Shown here: piece by piece, positions 44,848-58,400 of the stretch
Numbering within the stretch: position 1 is the stretch's first letter
Layout: each line of letters opens with the position of its first letter
NCBI RefSeq assembly: GCF_021134715.1
Contig: NC_060019.1
Location: 6,758,001-6,822,000 of the forward strand
DNA: 64,000 nt
Reading direction: 5' to 3'
DNA from: Daphnia pulex
Taxonomy: Eukaryota > Arthropoda > Branchiopoda > Diplostraca > Daphniidae
Position numbers and translations under genes: made by a program
Notes under the pieces: model-generated
The model's input: only the letters and a program-made list of their open reading frames with translations
Database searches by the model: none
Told to the model about the DNA's origin: nothing

Positions 44848-47149
44848 GTAAATTACGATATGCGCTTATCGTGGAAGAATCCCCGTCTGTACTACTGGAT
44901 TCAAACTGGCTATAAAGGGGGGTGGAAATGTGGCATGAATTAATTATTTTGACTGTGGCTGCCGTTTTTATATTGAACTTTTTTGGGATTATATGTTGAA
45001 CTGGGTCTTTATATTTTCTGGGGGTTTTATATTGACTTTTTTTTTCTTTCTATATTAACTTTATGTTTTTTATCTTATACTCTTTGTGGTTTTTATATAA
45101 TACTTTTTACCAGTTTTTTTATTCTTTTCTGTTTTATATATTGATATTTTGGAAAAAAATGTATATTGATAAAGTGGCGGTTTTGGGCTCTCATAAGGTA
45201 TCATCGTTGTCGGGGGAAAAAAAAGAGCGACGGTGTCCGAGCCACGTTTGGGGGGGGGGGGTACCTAGTAGTAGGCCTCCATCGACAGCTCCAAGCGGAG
45301 TCAAAAAAAATTCCAAAGTGGTGTTCTGTTCGATGGACGTATTTTCCAAAGTGTTGTTCTGTCTAGACTTGCTGGATACGTGATTCATGCGCCCGTTGTT
45401 CAATAAGTCGTTTTCAAGTTCAATGGTTTCGACGATTTTGTTACGATAAATTTGTAGGAGTGTTTCCAGCTCCTCAACTTCACCTTCAACCGTGTAGAAC
45501 ATTTGCCTATTCTCAGGCCTCGTCTCCATCGAAGTTTCAGGATTCCTGGGAAGTCAAAACAAATTATAATTACGCATTTCCAAGATAAAATAAAATTTAA
45601 AAAACTCACTTGAGATTTGAGATTCTCAGTTGCACAACAGTTCCTACAGCCTCAAAGCTACGAATCGCATCTTTGAAATTGTTGCATAGCCGTGAGCTAC
45701 TCTAAATTTATCGTGGGTTTCAGATAACAACCTAAACGAATAATAAATAATTAAAGGAAAGTTTGGCAAAATTGTTTTTGTTTTTCATTATAAACCTGCT
45801 ATCTAATGGTAGCCAAGCTTCTTGCATTGTTACATTTAAGAATTACAGACAAAATTAGTAAATTCAAATTTCTAATCTTTTCGAAATAACAACATGTGGA
45901 TATGTTTCACACTAATTTTCCTTTTCCCGTCATACAAACTTTTTTTCTTTCCATTCGTTCGACCCGAGTCTAACACTTCTCTACACTTGCTGCCACAATC
46001 CGTTAATTATCATTTTCCTATTAAATTCTGCCATTTTAAATTGCTCGCATTGTAGAAGTTCTTCTACTAAACTAAACTGCTCTCACGGCAGTAATTCGTT
46101 TTGATGATTAGATATCGTATTTCATTTGTGTTGCTCTCATAGCAACAGTTTGGTCACTTTTACAATCTTCATATTGCTCCTCCTTAACAGTTTTCGTTCC
46201 ACAATGGCAAAGGCTGATAAAACAATGCAAATGAACGCAGAAAAATTAAAAGGAATGTTACATTCTCCCAACTTCAAACAAAAATTGATGTCGGCTGCAT
46301 ACGGTATGTCAAATAGGTTAATGTTGAATTCATGTATTAATTTTTTTTGTGTAACTGAGGCTTATTTGAAATTGACACGTCTAAAAGAATTGCCAGGCGC
46401 TATGAATTCTGGTGCTGCTACTAAAAATACGAAATCCTTATTTCTAAAAACTCCAATGCAAAACTTACCAGTGGGCCAGTGTTTTCAAACATGCCACGAA
46501 GGAGAAGGTAAATGATTTGAATGCATGGTTGATTGAACTCTTTAACAGTTATTGAATTATAGGTAGACTATTGAGGGTTTTGTAAACGGGAAAGCAATGT
46601 AATTCCTGCAAAGTTAACACATTGAGTTTAGGTGATGGTGATGCATTTATTTTACCACCACTAACCTCTTTGCCCGTCTTTTGATTTTTCTGTTGATGCC
46701 TAAAAGTCAAGTGGTGAAAAAATTGATTTATATAATCTTTGCATTCAGTACTCTTTCGTTAGAAATTGGTGGTGATCATAAAATTTTAATAATTAAACAA
46801 ACTTATGGTTGATAACGCTTCATCTTCAATTTAAAACTAGTGGTATTACAAATCGTTCTACACATGTGCAGTGGATAGTTGACATTTTTGCGTCACACGC
46901 TAGTGGGTTGGCGTCGTAGTTCAGATATGGATTGGAGTTTTTCAAAATTTACCGACAGCAAATCTAATAAAGAAATGTTTTGAACCCATTAGCCATTTGC
47001 GTCCTCAAATACGTGCCACAATGAGGATAAACTTTGACTGTGTAACGATTGCTGGACCTACCATGGCAACCTTCACTGTTTAGACCAGCAATTTGGTAAA
47101 AAACAATTGCGTACGTTAAAAAGAAATTTATTTGGTTGATTCTTCCCTA

Positions 47150-47490
47150 GGAACATTTTTTTTTAATGAAAGACAGTTTGGAATACCACAGAAAGACATT
47201 TTTTTTGTCATGTATGAGACCAAAACTGCCCAGAAGTCCGTAACAGTTTCTCCCATTTGTAAATCAGTAACCGCGATATTGACAGACATTAAAGAGCTGA
47301 AATGTATTCATGTTAGAGATGTTGGAAATTTCAAAGCAAAATGGTTGGGAGATCTATATTTAAATTGTTTCTCAAGAGTTTTCGTTGGTGGACTATATCC
47401 CGGACGCACACGTGGCGGTGCATGGGAGACGTTTACAAACAGAAATGTTGTTGAAGCTCGCCAACAAGTCAAAGGTAACATACAGTAGCT
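47150..47490 (+). other. Unidentified exon-like open frame
   Basis: The frame follows TTCCCTAG and ends near AAAGGTAACA, so both splice borders are plausible. It encodes PQKDIFFVMYETKTAQKSVT and WLGDLYLNCFSRVFVGGLYP. The amino acid mix is protein-like. I do not recognise it. It may belong to a transposon or a degenerate gene. Confidence 0.3.
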
Positions 47491-48149
47491 TTTCTTTCTG
47501 TATTCAAGTTTTTTAGTTGACGTTGGATCAAATAAAAAAATATTTATTCAATCAGTTGTTGTAATGTCTGTTGTATTAAACAAAGTGTTTCAAATAAATT
47601 AAATTAAATTTTCTAATCTTGGAAATATTTAGCCACCTAGGATTGGTGACTTTGAAACGGTCCACATCCACTGTCATGAAAATCAATTAATTCAGTACAC
47701 AAGAATTCCAAAATACTTCTGTGGATAAAAATAGATATAGTTTTATCTTGCAATTCATTTTTAATTTGACTATACTTACTCAACATCCCTTTCTGTTAGT
47801 TTACCGTGTACACGTTCCATGACGACTGCTTTTTCGACACCAATGTGTTTCGTTTCTGCCTTTACATTAAGAGAAAATATTTTGTATTTTTGAATATGTT
47901 AAGAAATAAATATTAGTAGTGACAAATGGTGTTTCTGATTTGTGGTATGCTAAAACTTACTTTTACAATTGTGTAAATCAAATTTTGTGATGGTGATAGT
48001 GTGATATTAATCGAGTCAGAAATCGGGCTAGTACTCGATAATGTTTTTTTTTAACTGACGTAATTTCATTCGTATCTATTGTTTCTCTAGCACGTGTCGT
48101 AATTTCATTGGCACTCAAAAGCTTTGAAATGTCAAGTGCAATCAAATGG

Positions 48150-48345
48150 GTAGATGGTAAAAAAAAAAACACTTTCCCAAGAAGCCAGTACCAAGAAGCC
48201 ACTGTTAGACATCCTAATAGCCACTGGCTTCCTGGCACTGGCTTCTTGACTAGTGTAATCATGAGTGGTGGCTTCTTTGTCATCCTATTCTGGCTTCTCG
48301 GTCAGAAAGCACCCAGGAAGCCACACAAAATTCTCATTTTACGTT
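48150..48345. repeat. Cluster of GAAGCCACT / AGTGGCTTC words
   Basis: The words AAGCCAGT, GAAGCCAC, CCACTGGCTTC and GTGGCTTC recur in both orientations within about 200 bp, making a set of short inverted and direct repeats capable of folding. It may be the end of a transposon. Confidence 0.4.
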
Positions 48346-49089
48346 TAGGAATTGATTAACAGTCTACCAGCTAGACTTTAGAGAATAGCCTTTGAGCGCA
48401 AAGTCTACCGGCGCCTTCATATATGAAAGGGGTTATTTTAATAAAACGATGGGATCACTTTTCTGACTGGTGGATTTTCAGTCAAACTGGTATTTTCATA
48501 CTTAATTAGAGCTAACGTTACAAAAAGTTTATTTCTATTTCACATAAAACTTGTATGTGTTGTAAGGTACATGGGTATATAGAAGCCAATGCCCTCCCTT
48601 CATCATAAGCAGAAAAATTTCTGTCATCTAGTTTCCCCATTTTAAAACTAGAATGTAAACACGGTGTAAGTTCGATATTGAAATAAGAGTTTTTAACACA
48701 CTTTGGTTTACAGGTTGTTGTATAATATCAGCTTAGTTTCTTGCGATACCTTTTGGTTGAATACTTTTATATAGGATAAACATCTTATTTTAAGAAACCT
48801 CAAAGCGACAGATTTGACCAGGTTATTGAATTGACATTTTTCTGAATGTGCTGGCAAATGAAGACTTGGAAAAATGGTAATAACATTAAATAATAGTTGT
48901 TAGTACTTTCTGGGTTGACATGGCAATTACCTCACATGGAAAAGATTTTAATCCTTGTGACAACATCATTTGGAAGACAGAATCACATGCAAGTACAATT
49001 TTTACACAGACTTCGAAGGTATACACATCAATCTGTTCCATATTATTTTTTAAATATTTGCTGCATCTTTATCTAAAGAGTATTCAGTG

Positions 49090-50090
49090 GAGTCATATAA
49101 TGCTTTTCTGCACATGTTGCAGTCAAAGTGACATTCCATTTTCACAACACAATACCCAGCAATGTACTGCAAGACTTTGGTTTAAAAACGCATTATCAAT
49201 ATTTGAAGCATTGAACTCTTCCTCGTTACAGAACATCTCCATTTCAATCTCAATCTCTTTCTCAATAGGATTCTGCTCCATTTGACAATTTTAGTTCTCC
49301 AATGTAGTTGAAGGAACAAGTGAACAGTTGGATGATAAAGAAGTTGTCACTACCCACCACTTTTTATGAAGAGAAGCTTTCTCATAATATACTTCACTTG
49401 GATTGTAGTGGGATTATTATTTAACCCACCCATCAATCGAATAATACTAAATAAATGCTCGCTTGGATCTTGCTGAGTAAGTCTTGTGCATAGACAATCT
49501 AAGGAGTTGGATTAAGTTAACACGTACCATGCAAGTGCTTTAGTAGATGTGATTGTGGCTATAAAGCCAACTGCAACTGCCTTTCGCCTACTAGCACTAA
49601 AAAGTGTACCCGTAGTGACTTTCAATGACGTAAGAAATCTTTGGAATCCTAATAATTCTTTTTCTGGTAGGTTAGAAATTGTCAGTGGAGCTTTATCGTT
49701 CATTTGTTTCGGATTTCACGAGTTCAGCATGTCGAATAACTTGTTGAACTTACGGCAGTACTCCTCTGTGGTCTCACTTCTGACAAACTAGAGGAAAAAA
49801 TAAATTTTAAGGGTAAAATAAGTCAAACTAGTTTTCGCAACGCAACTAAATCAACAACGTTCACTTGCTTGAGGTAGCCTATTTCACAATTGTAGGCTAC
49901 TTCACATCTAGTTCAAGAATTTCTCTCTTTTGACTGTCTATGTGTTCTTCGTATTTCTGCCTTAAACGATTGTTTTCTTCTGTAAGTCTGCTGATGTCGT
50001 CAATACAACTATTTCTGTTCCACGAAAAGTCATCTTTGTTATGTAGTGAAGCTTTTTCTGTTGAGTTAATGAAACTCGCAACGTCCACAG
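49090..50090 (-). pseudogene. P-superfamily (THAP9-like) transposase remains
   Basis: On the minus strand 50088-49897 encodes a leucine-rich coil (ISRLTEENNRLRQKYEEH). Then 49797-49512 encodes EYCRKFNKLFDMLNS, a TGA, and PEKELLGFQRFLTSLKVTTG with SASRRKAVAVGFIATITS. The last part resembles the LNS...L.SL..G...S.RRK..VGF block of P-element/THAP9 transposases. The in-frame TGA and missing catalytic part show decay. A further weak block near 49280-49100 could be the C-terminus. The assignment rests on motif spacing only. Confidence 0.45.
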
Positions 50091-51462
50091 CTTCATGGAA
50101 TTCATTATCTTCGTCAATTGGACTGGTACACTTCCTAAGAGGTGTTTCGGTTGTTTCACAATTTTTATCTAATCTTGTTCTTTTAATTGGACTCGTAGAT
50201 TCAGTGATGGGTTGCCTCCGAACATTGTGAGAAGAAACCGAGAGGGATGTATTCTTTAAAAAAATTGTTTTTACAGAAAATTTGAAGCCAAGTATGTTGA
50301 CTAAATTCAGGATTATCTATTTAACCGCATTAAGAAACCCGTAGATCTGGAGTACACATTGCTATTGCACGTAATGAATTGTTCAGTTCACGAATGCATT
50401 TTCTTCCCATTCCAATGAGTTTTTTGGGTGGGAATTGCGTTTGAAATCTGTTGACAAACGCGTTTAGTAAAATTTTGTAACGAATTGTAACGTTTGTAAT
50501 CGGCACAATTTTTTCAAGGTTATTCGTTCGTTTGGAATGTTTAGATCTATAAATACGAAATGGTGCGCACATTTCTCATCAGTGTCTTTTCAGACTTGCA
50601 TCAGAATACTGGTTTAAAATGTAGCAACCCCCAAACTTTGATTTGTGTTTTGTTTGCAAAGGAATCTTTGGTTAGAAGGAAAAGTCAAGTGTATTTTTGT
50701 GGTGTATGGCGTCATCGAAAATGCGGTTCTGGTAAAACAATTTTCGTATTTCATTTTTTTTCATTGTGTCTTGAATGTTTAAATTTTAAAATATTTTTTT
50801 CTTTGTGCTGGTCTTGGCTTAAAAAGTTATTTACATTTTTGGAATTTTCTTCATGTATGTTATGATTTTTTTTTCAGGAATATCGCAATTGACCTATAGA
50901 TTCTAAATGAAGGAAGACAAGAGAGTTAACTTTATCTGTTCTACATGCAGACATGAGAAAACTAGTGTGTCAGTAGATGCTGGTACGCAATTCGACTCTA
51001 TTAAATTAGATGACGCCATGGATTAGGTTAATTTATTCCTCCAAATTGTTCAACACTGAAAATTCCTACCGATGAAGTGGTACAAGTCACGTAAGCTTCT
51101 ACTGTCATCGTTAGTCAGTGTAACTGCAAGCGAAATGTAAAACTTTTAAATTTGGTCTTAAATAACATGATTTTTTATGATGAAGATGTTTTACTCTTCA
51201 CAATAACTTTTTGCTGGGGTCGAACTTCTTTTTATCAAGATCCAGATAAAAATTCCACGGGTGGGAGCTACGATTGGAGTGATAAAGAAAGGAATAGAAC
51301 AAGTGAAGCAGTTAAAAAATATGGTTCACATCAGTTGAGCAGAGAAATTTAATTGAAAACCAGGCAATTGCGGCGAGCTTAAATACACGAGATTACTTAA
51401 AATTACAAACTAAATTTTAGTTTCTTACGGGCACAGGTCAATTCTAAGATTGCATCGAATAA

Positions 51463-52996
51463 GGATGTTGGTAATCTGCATGAATTCACTGCATGAACAG
51501 GGCTGTCATGCGCGCCTAAGGGCAAGATAAACTGCATGACTACTTCCGCATGACACCAAATACGCAAAAACACCAAATTCACCGGTCTCCTCCAAGAGAA
51601 AGAAGCTAGTAAAATCTCAAAGCCGTGACATTGGCAAGTCGTCCAAAACAAGAAAGGTTTAATAATGACAAGTTGTAATTTAATATTAAGGTTAGTAAAA
51701 TATTTTCTAATTCTAGATATCTCGCAATATCTCGCGCAACGGTGCGCACCAGTCTCATTCATCAGAATCAGATTCATCTGATTTATCTTATTTATCTTTG
51801 CCGTCGGATTCCGATGACGATCTTCACGATCTTCAAAATTCTTCGCCTCCATTGGATCAGAATCATGATACAAATGATAACATGAGTCTCATATCTACTG
51901 AATCACAAAAAAAAATTATTGGGCGCAGGTGGTAACAAATTCAATGCTCGAGGAGATTTTAAGCATAGAAGACACAGTGACTTTAACCGTTGATAAACTG
52001 CCCCTCAAATAAAATTTACGTCGCTGAATCGTTTCCGGAATTGAGTACTGGTACAACGGTTGCAATTGTGTATCTTTCATAAAAATCCGAATGCTTCCGT
52101 TACTTTTTTTTATTTTTTAAAAATATTTTGGCATTTTATGCTTAATTTGAAATCATGAACTTTGTCAAGTAATCAATTCTACACATTATGTAAAATTCTG
52201 GAAGTTAAAAAAAATAATTAACATTAAATTAAGCTATTTGAAAAAAAATCGTTTTCAGATTTTTTTGAAAGATACTGTACATAGGGAGGATAATTTGGAA
52301 GAAGAAAGTAGCATCGTTGCTTCGCTTTCATCTATTCCGGTATTTAGACTATAATTGACTATATCGATCGACTATAATTGAACGATAAATTTAAAAAGGA
52401 AACTCATTAATCATATTATAGAATATTAATCCAGAAATCTAGTTTTTGGACGCCACTCCGGTCATTTCATCAGAGAGAGATTACCGGCAGACTTGTCAGT
52501 TGACGGCGGATGAAATTAATGAAATAAAGCGCTCTAAAAAACTTACAACTCGCCACATAAACTCTCTGTTGGCACTGATACGTAAGAAATATCCACAAAT
52601 TGGCGGTCTATTCAACGTTCATCACGCAACATCTACGGGGACATACCCTGTGACAACAGAAAATTGTGGATGCAAATAATTTACACTGGGAAATGCCATT
52701 GGGTTCTAGCTGTTTCTGGTTCCAACCAACTGTCAATCAACCAACTGTCAAACTCCAACACAAATGTCAATTCAGTTTTCCCGTTCTTTTATTGATTTCA
52801 AGTTCATACTTATGTAATTTTGTTTTAATTTTCTTAAATGGATACAATACAATTTGACACAACACCCTGCGTACTGTCTAAAATTTATGTGTCTAAATGG
52901 GGTTTGGGGGGGGGATAATCTGCATGAATGCTTTTCGATTTTTTCCGATTCATGCGGCGATTCATGCATATTACCGTCATGCAGATTACCAACACC
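51463..52996. mobile_element. DNA transposon, 1.53 kb, TIRs and 10 bp target duplication
   Basis: The left end GGATGTTGGTAATCTGCATG and the right end CATGCAGATTACCAACACC are inverted repeats of about 20 bp. Immediately outside both ends stands the same CATCGAATAA (51453-51462 and 52997-53006). GCATGA/TCATGC words cluster near both ends (at least eight). A target duplication of 9-11 bp is typical of Mutator-like elements. The interior carries a possible Ulp1-protease-like fragment, which some Mutator-like elements have. The class is therefore suggested but not proven. Confidence 0.75.
52446..52720 (+). pseudogene. Ulp1/C48-protease-like fragment in the transposon
   Basis: The frame encodes DEINEIKRSKKLTTRHINSL and LALIRKKYPQIGGLFNV, which resembles the start of the Ulp1-like protease domain found in some transposon proteins (a helix with HI.., then FP.IGGL). 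After a stop, another frame gives DANNLHWEM, similar to the catalytic HW box. Asp, Gln and Cys boxes are not found. It is a remnant at best, and the family match is tentative. Confidence 0.35.
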
Positions 52997-53399
52997 CATC
53001 GAATAACGACCAACAACATTTGATAGATAAATATAGTGCACATGCTATGGTATATAACTAGCTATTGGCTATTCAAAAAAGTTTACTTTTCATACTAACT
53101 ATACTTTATACTTTAATTTTCTTACCAAAATGACAAGATCTTCGCCCATCAAGATCAACCCCATACTTCAGTTTCCAAGGGTTCATCCGAGTCTTAATTT
53201 CACGGAATCAGCGAAGCTGCAAAAACTGTTGATTCACAGAGAGTTGAATGGCATCGATAAGTGGCAAAGCAATTCACGCTAACATATCCCACTGGTCCTG
53301 GGCGAATTGTTCAGCCTTATAAAAAGCCAATCGCCCGCAAGAGACAGTATCAAGAGCTTGATGACATTTCATCTTCAACTGAGTCATCATAAAAACCAC

Positions 53400-53632
53400 G
53401 GACAGAAGCTAATAGTGTTAGATCTGCATTTCATGAAACATTTGAAGAAGAATGTGGCGTATTTGTCCCCAGTGCATCACTTCTAGAATCCGATAGTGAA
53501 AGTGACGGTGGTACTGATAAAACCAACTCTTACGTTAGTGATGGAAATAGAAGTGTTGTTCAGTCTGATCCTGTTGAAAACAACAATGTGATACCGGAAA
53601 TTCCTGAAACAGTTCTTACTGAACCAGTGTAG
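53400..53632 (+). other. Acidic open-frame remnant
   Basis: One frame reads RTEANSVRSAFHETFEEECG and SASLLESDSESDGGTDKTN, ending at TAG near 53632. The Ser/Asp/Glu-rich composition is protein-like. There is no start and no recognised domain; it could be an N-terminal region of a transposon protein. Confidence 0.3.
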
Positions 53633-54025
53633 CTCGTTATAAATACAAAAACAATCCGAGTCCGGTCGTCTCACTCTCAGGTTGGAGCCGCTAAACAATT
53701 TCGCTTAAGGTAGAACTACTTTTTTCAAAGATAGATTAAAATGTTTTGCAAATCCTTATTAATATTAGAAATTTTTAGTGATGGTTCGAAAAATTCATTT
53801 GAATTTATTTGAAGTTTCCAATTGCCAAATCAAAACAAACACAAATTCAGCTTTTCATTTTGCTTTCTCGAGTTCCATATCTCAATAATTCTCTTTATTA
53901 TTGGTTGGATTATGTTTATCTCTTTTGTTGTAGTCTTAAGTGTCTAGTCTAGACTGCTTGTATTGGCCATCCTCCCTCACTTGTATCCCTTTAGGGGCGG
54001 GGCCAAGAGGTAACTTCAAGGAGAC

Positions 54026-57000
54026 TCACGCCACATCGACATGAACCACAGAACAAGACGAAATACGACACAGGCAACCAAAATAAAACACTACGGAACT
54101 ACTGGACGCGAATACTGCCAGAACAAGTAAACAAGGGAGCCGGCTGGACGCTGCTTGCCAGTAAGGCACCAAGCACACCGGGTCACGACGGGAAGAGGGA
54201 CAAACCGGAGTAGCCAGCCGAATCAGTGAATCAGCCGTGACTTGCGAAGGGGCTGCAACGTCTGACAAAGGAGGAACCGGAGTAGCGAGCGGTGGTGCTG
54301 GAAGAAGCTGGACCGTCCCGGAATGAGTCGGACCAACAGGAAAATCGTTCCGATTTGGAAGAACACCCACCGACAAAAAGGGAAATTGCAGACCTGGACT
54401 TGGTGCTGACAGCGACGACGACAGAGTGAGGTTCCACACAAACAGCTTCTACTACATCGGGCAACCACCTGGAACCAATACGAGCCCTGACCACCAAAGC
54501 CGAAGAGTGCACATCAACTCTGCGCGTTTGTTGAGAAGGGGCTTCAGCCTGCCGACGCTGTAACTGCTGCTGGACAAACGTCGACGGGACCAGCCTCGGA
54601 GTGAGAGCCGCCGGCAAGAACGGCAACGAGCCCCGAAGATGACGGCCCTGCAAAAGCATGGATGGAGACGGCAACTGATCCGACACTGGAGTGGACCGAA
54701 TCGTGTCCAACACCTCCCACAGCGTTTTTCCGTCCTACAACATTTTCAACGTCGTCATTTTCACAGTTGTGATGTGTTTTTCTGCGAGACCATTTGACTG
54801 TGGAAACTCCGGACTAGACGTCACATGTTGAACCTGGCGGTTGTCACAAAAACGATTCAGCTCGACACAATCAAACTGTCTTCCATTATCGGAGAGAAGC
54901 ACTTCCGGGGTCCCAAAGTCGGGGAAAAACCATCGAGGGCCTCAATGATAGAAGCCGCCGTGAGGTACTTAAACTTTGCCACACACGGGCAGCGTCACTT
55001 TAAGAAAGAACACGGCAACGGGTAACCGCTGTCAATTTTTCTATTCGCTTGTTTTTTTATTCTCTTTCCTTTATTCTGTTGGATGTGACCACTAGATATT
55101 TTGGGTATGAGTATTTTCCCCCTGATCAAGTTAAATCAGGATTTTTCTCTGCTCTCATGGTTGTAATTCTCTCGTTTTTGGTTTTGTGTTTAGAAGCCGC
55201 CGTGAGGTACTTCATTTTTTCCACACATGGCCACTTGCTGTATTCGTCGACTGGAAGCAAATAATTATGCCCAGCAAACTGGAAGATATCCGCGGAGACC
55301 ATCTGAAACGGATGAAATTGGAAGACGAACTGGAAATAAGGGCAAGGCCGGATTTTTGTGGCGGTTTTTCTGGCAGGTAGCACAACTGGCCACCATGTTG
55401 CGGATGTGGTCATCACAGCCAGGCCAGAAAACAGACGATTTGGCCCGTCTCACACTCTTCACTTTACCAAAATGGCCGAATTGAATGCCTTCCATTGCTT
55501 CCCTTCGCAAGGACACTGGAACCACTAAAAGTTTTACATTCCAGAACGGACGAGCAGGGATGGGACAATGACTCTTTTTCTCGGGCCAGCCAGACAGGAG
55601 CAACTCTTTCACCAACTGCAGTGACGGATCATCCGCAGTGGCCTTAGCATAGCGGGACCGAGTATCACGCAGAGGAATAATGTGATCCAGGACTGTATGT
55701 ACTTGCTCCTGGCATCCCTCCGTGACGTTATCAGCAAACAGGGCTGGCAGATGAGCTCTACTCAGAGTATCTGCAATAAATAGCTCCTTCCCAGGTTTGT
55801 AGACCAACCTGAAATCAAAACGTTGGAGCTGGAGTCGCATACGTTGGATCCGAGGAGAACAATCAGCCACTGGCTTATCCAAAAGCCCCACCAACGGCTT
55901 GTGATCAGACTCCACCATCGCCTGCCGACCATACACATATTGCCGGAACCGTAGCAGACCGAACTTTACTGCCAATAGCTCCTTCTCGATTTAGCAGTAG
56001 CGTTGTTGAGTCGGGGTAAGCGACGTTGACGAATAAGCCACCGGCTGGCCGTCTTGAAGGAGGGCCGCACCAATTCATGTTGGTAAAGCGTCCACCGACA
56101 ACACCACTGGAACTTCAAAGTCAAACCTGCGCAGGGTGGGAAACGAAGACAAAATTTCTTTCAATTTAGCCAACGCAGCCCTTTGCGGCTCCTCCCAGAC
56201 CCATGCAGACGACTCTTTCAGTAAATCTCGCAGGGTACGAGTAACGCCGGCCAGGTTGTTGCAAAATTTGTCCAAATACGTGGCCATTCCCAGAAGACGG
56301 GCCAAGTCAGCTTTGCCACTAGGCTCCGTCATATTGACGATTGCCTCCACCTTGGATCAACTTTAACCAGGCCCTCGCCGATGATGTGGCCAAGCCACAG
56401 CACCTCCTTTAAGAAAAATTTACACTTTTTGAGCTTGAGCTTGTGGTTGTGTTGGCGATAACAAACAAGCACTTGACGTAAATTGAAATGAAGTTCTTTC
56501 ATGGTTTCGCCTGGGACCAAAAAGTCGTCAAAGTAAATCACAACACCTGAAAGGTCACCAAACAACTCCGCAATAGTTTGTAGATACACTTCCGGTGCCG
56601 ACTTTATCCCAAATGGCATCCGAATAAAACGAAAGCATCCTTGAGCGTCGCCATAGTGCACAAGTATGAAGACTCCTCTGAAAGCGGAATTTGATAAAAT
56701 CCCGACGCCGCGTCAAGATAACCAAAGAACTTCTCCTTGCCAATTTTAGCAAACAGTTGTTCGACCGTTGGGACCACAAAATGTTTTCGGAGGATTGCTT
56801 TATTGAGATTGGCAGGATATAGAACGAGTCTGACGTCACCATCCGGCTTGCTCACCACCAACATAAGGCTCACCCAGCCCGTAGGCTCTGTGACTGGAAC
56901 AATAATACCGTCAGTCACCATTTGAACCAGTTTGGTGTACACTAGCTCCTTAAGGCTGAATGGAAGTCTTCCAGCTGCCGAATCTACGGGATCCACAGCA

Positions 57001-58400
57001 TTATCACCCGTGGCCAACCGTATGTGATGTTCAACCGGCAGTTAACCCAGTCCCGTCAACACGTCCAAAAACTCCGTAACAACGGCTGGCATCGACGGAA
57101 GCGGATCAACTTCCATGGATCAGGTTGAGTCTCTGGCAAGACGGAAGTCCCAGGATGGAAGACTGACCTGGCTAATCAACCACCGCAAAAAATCCAGTGC
57201 ACCACACCACGAATCACCACTTTCGCTGTGTGGAGGCCGAGAACTGTTAAATATCCATGTTTTGCCCAATGCCGGTGCATACGTGGTCCAGGACGGAAAC
57301 GTTGTCGCCGTGTTGGCAACTGATGAAACACTTCGCTGGGCAGAACGTTGCGAGAAGCCACCGAGCCCAGCTTAAACTTGACGCTGACGTCGTCCACCTT
57401 CAATGTCTCACTCCACTCATTCTTCTCTAACGACGACTGTTTTTCATGTCGGAGCTCGTGAAAAACATATTCTTCGACTGACCGCTCTCCTCCTTCACCG
57501 CCCGACTCCCCTTCCGCCGAATGAAGCTGCATTTTTGTACCTTTTTGAGCAGGCCTCAGACCAACACGAGATGACTCCGACGTTGTTGACCCTCGAGGAA
57601 AATTCTGCTGCCGACCCGGCTGAGTATTGGGGAAGCGCCGAGAATAGTGACCAGTTACTACACACGAAAAACAAGTGATGTGATTGGCTAAACACCGGCC
57701 TTTAGCGTGACGGCGGCCACACCCCGAACAATCAATCATCTGCTGGCCGCACCACTACTGCCGACCCCCTGCGGAGCTCCACCACCCCTTTTTCGGTCAT
57801 GCTTGTCGAATAGCCGATTTATCGAATCCTCCTGTCAGAAAACCGTAAGATCAGAATTCATCTGTGTGAGCTGGGCAGGTAAAGCTTCACCTGACCAGAC
57901 GATACCATACGCTTTGGCAAGGTCTAGCGTTTTTTCAAAGAGAAGCTTTTCCCGCAATTTGCGAGTCTGCTACTCCCAACACCACTTGATCACGTAGCAC
58001 TGACTCAACTGATGTGCCATAGTTACAGCCTTTTGCCATGCCTCTTAGGCACACTATCCAGGAGTCAAACGATTCGCCTGGCAGCTGATGACGACGTAAG
58101 AACTTGAATCTCTCGAAGACCTCGCTTTTAAGGGGGCTCGAAATGGTCACCAAAGTTGTCCAGCACTGGCTTTATCTTCTTGTCATCGCCTGCCGTGGCA
58201 AACACAAACGTGTCAAAAATTTTCAGGGCCTCAGCCCCAAGAAGCGTTATTAAAACACCCACCAGAATTTCCTCGTCCTTCTCATCCTTGCGAGTGACCA
58301 GAATATAATACTCAAACTGGCGTCTCCGCAACTTCCACTCGACGGCAAGATTAGCCGAAGAGAACAAAAACGGCTCAGGGGCCCTCAAAGAGGCCGCCAT
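54026..58400 (-). pseudogene. Decayed Gypsy retrotransposon (minus strand)
   Basis: Read from 58400 downwards the blocks are: gag start (MAASLRAPEPFLFSSANLAV), gag continuing in another frame at 58153, zinc knuckles with the protease at 57739-57176 (CSGCGRRHAKGRC; the active-site Asp appears replaced in KLGSVASRNVLP), RT at 57017-56604 (YLDAASGFYQI) and 56661-56329 (VIYFDDFLV), RNase H and the integrase HHCC at 55975-55265, the integrase core (VDEYSKWP, LLSDNGRQFD) down to about 54800, and a C-terminal GRHLRGSLPFLPAAL block. The frame changes many times. LTRs were not identified. It differs from both the 22.7 kb element and the fragment at position 1. Confidence 0.85.

Larger units (their letters stand above)
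44848..48900. other. Mostly unidentified, probable transposon remains
   Basis: Open frames here have protein-like composition but no recognised family: a minus-strand coiled coil at 45529-45400, a plus-strand MAKADKTMQMNAEKLKGML start at 46204, and the frame at 47150-47490 listed separately. T-rich degenerate repeats fill 44950-45150. Confidence 0.35.
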
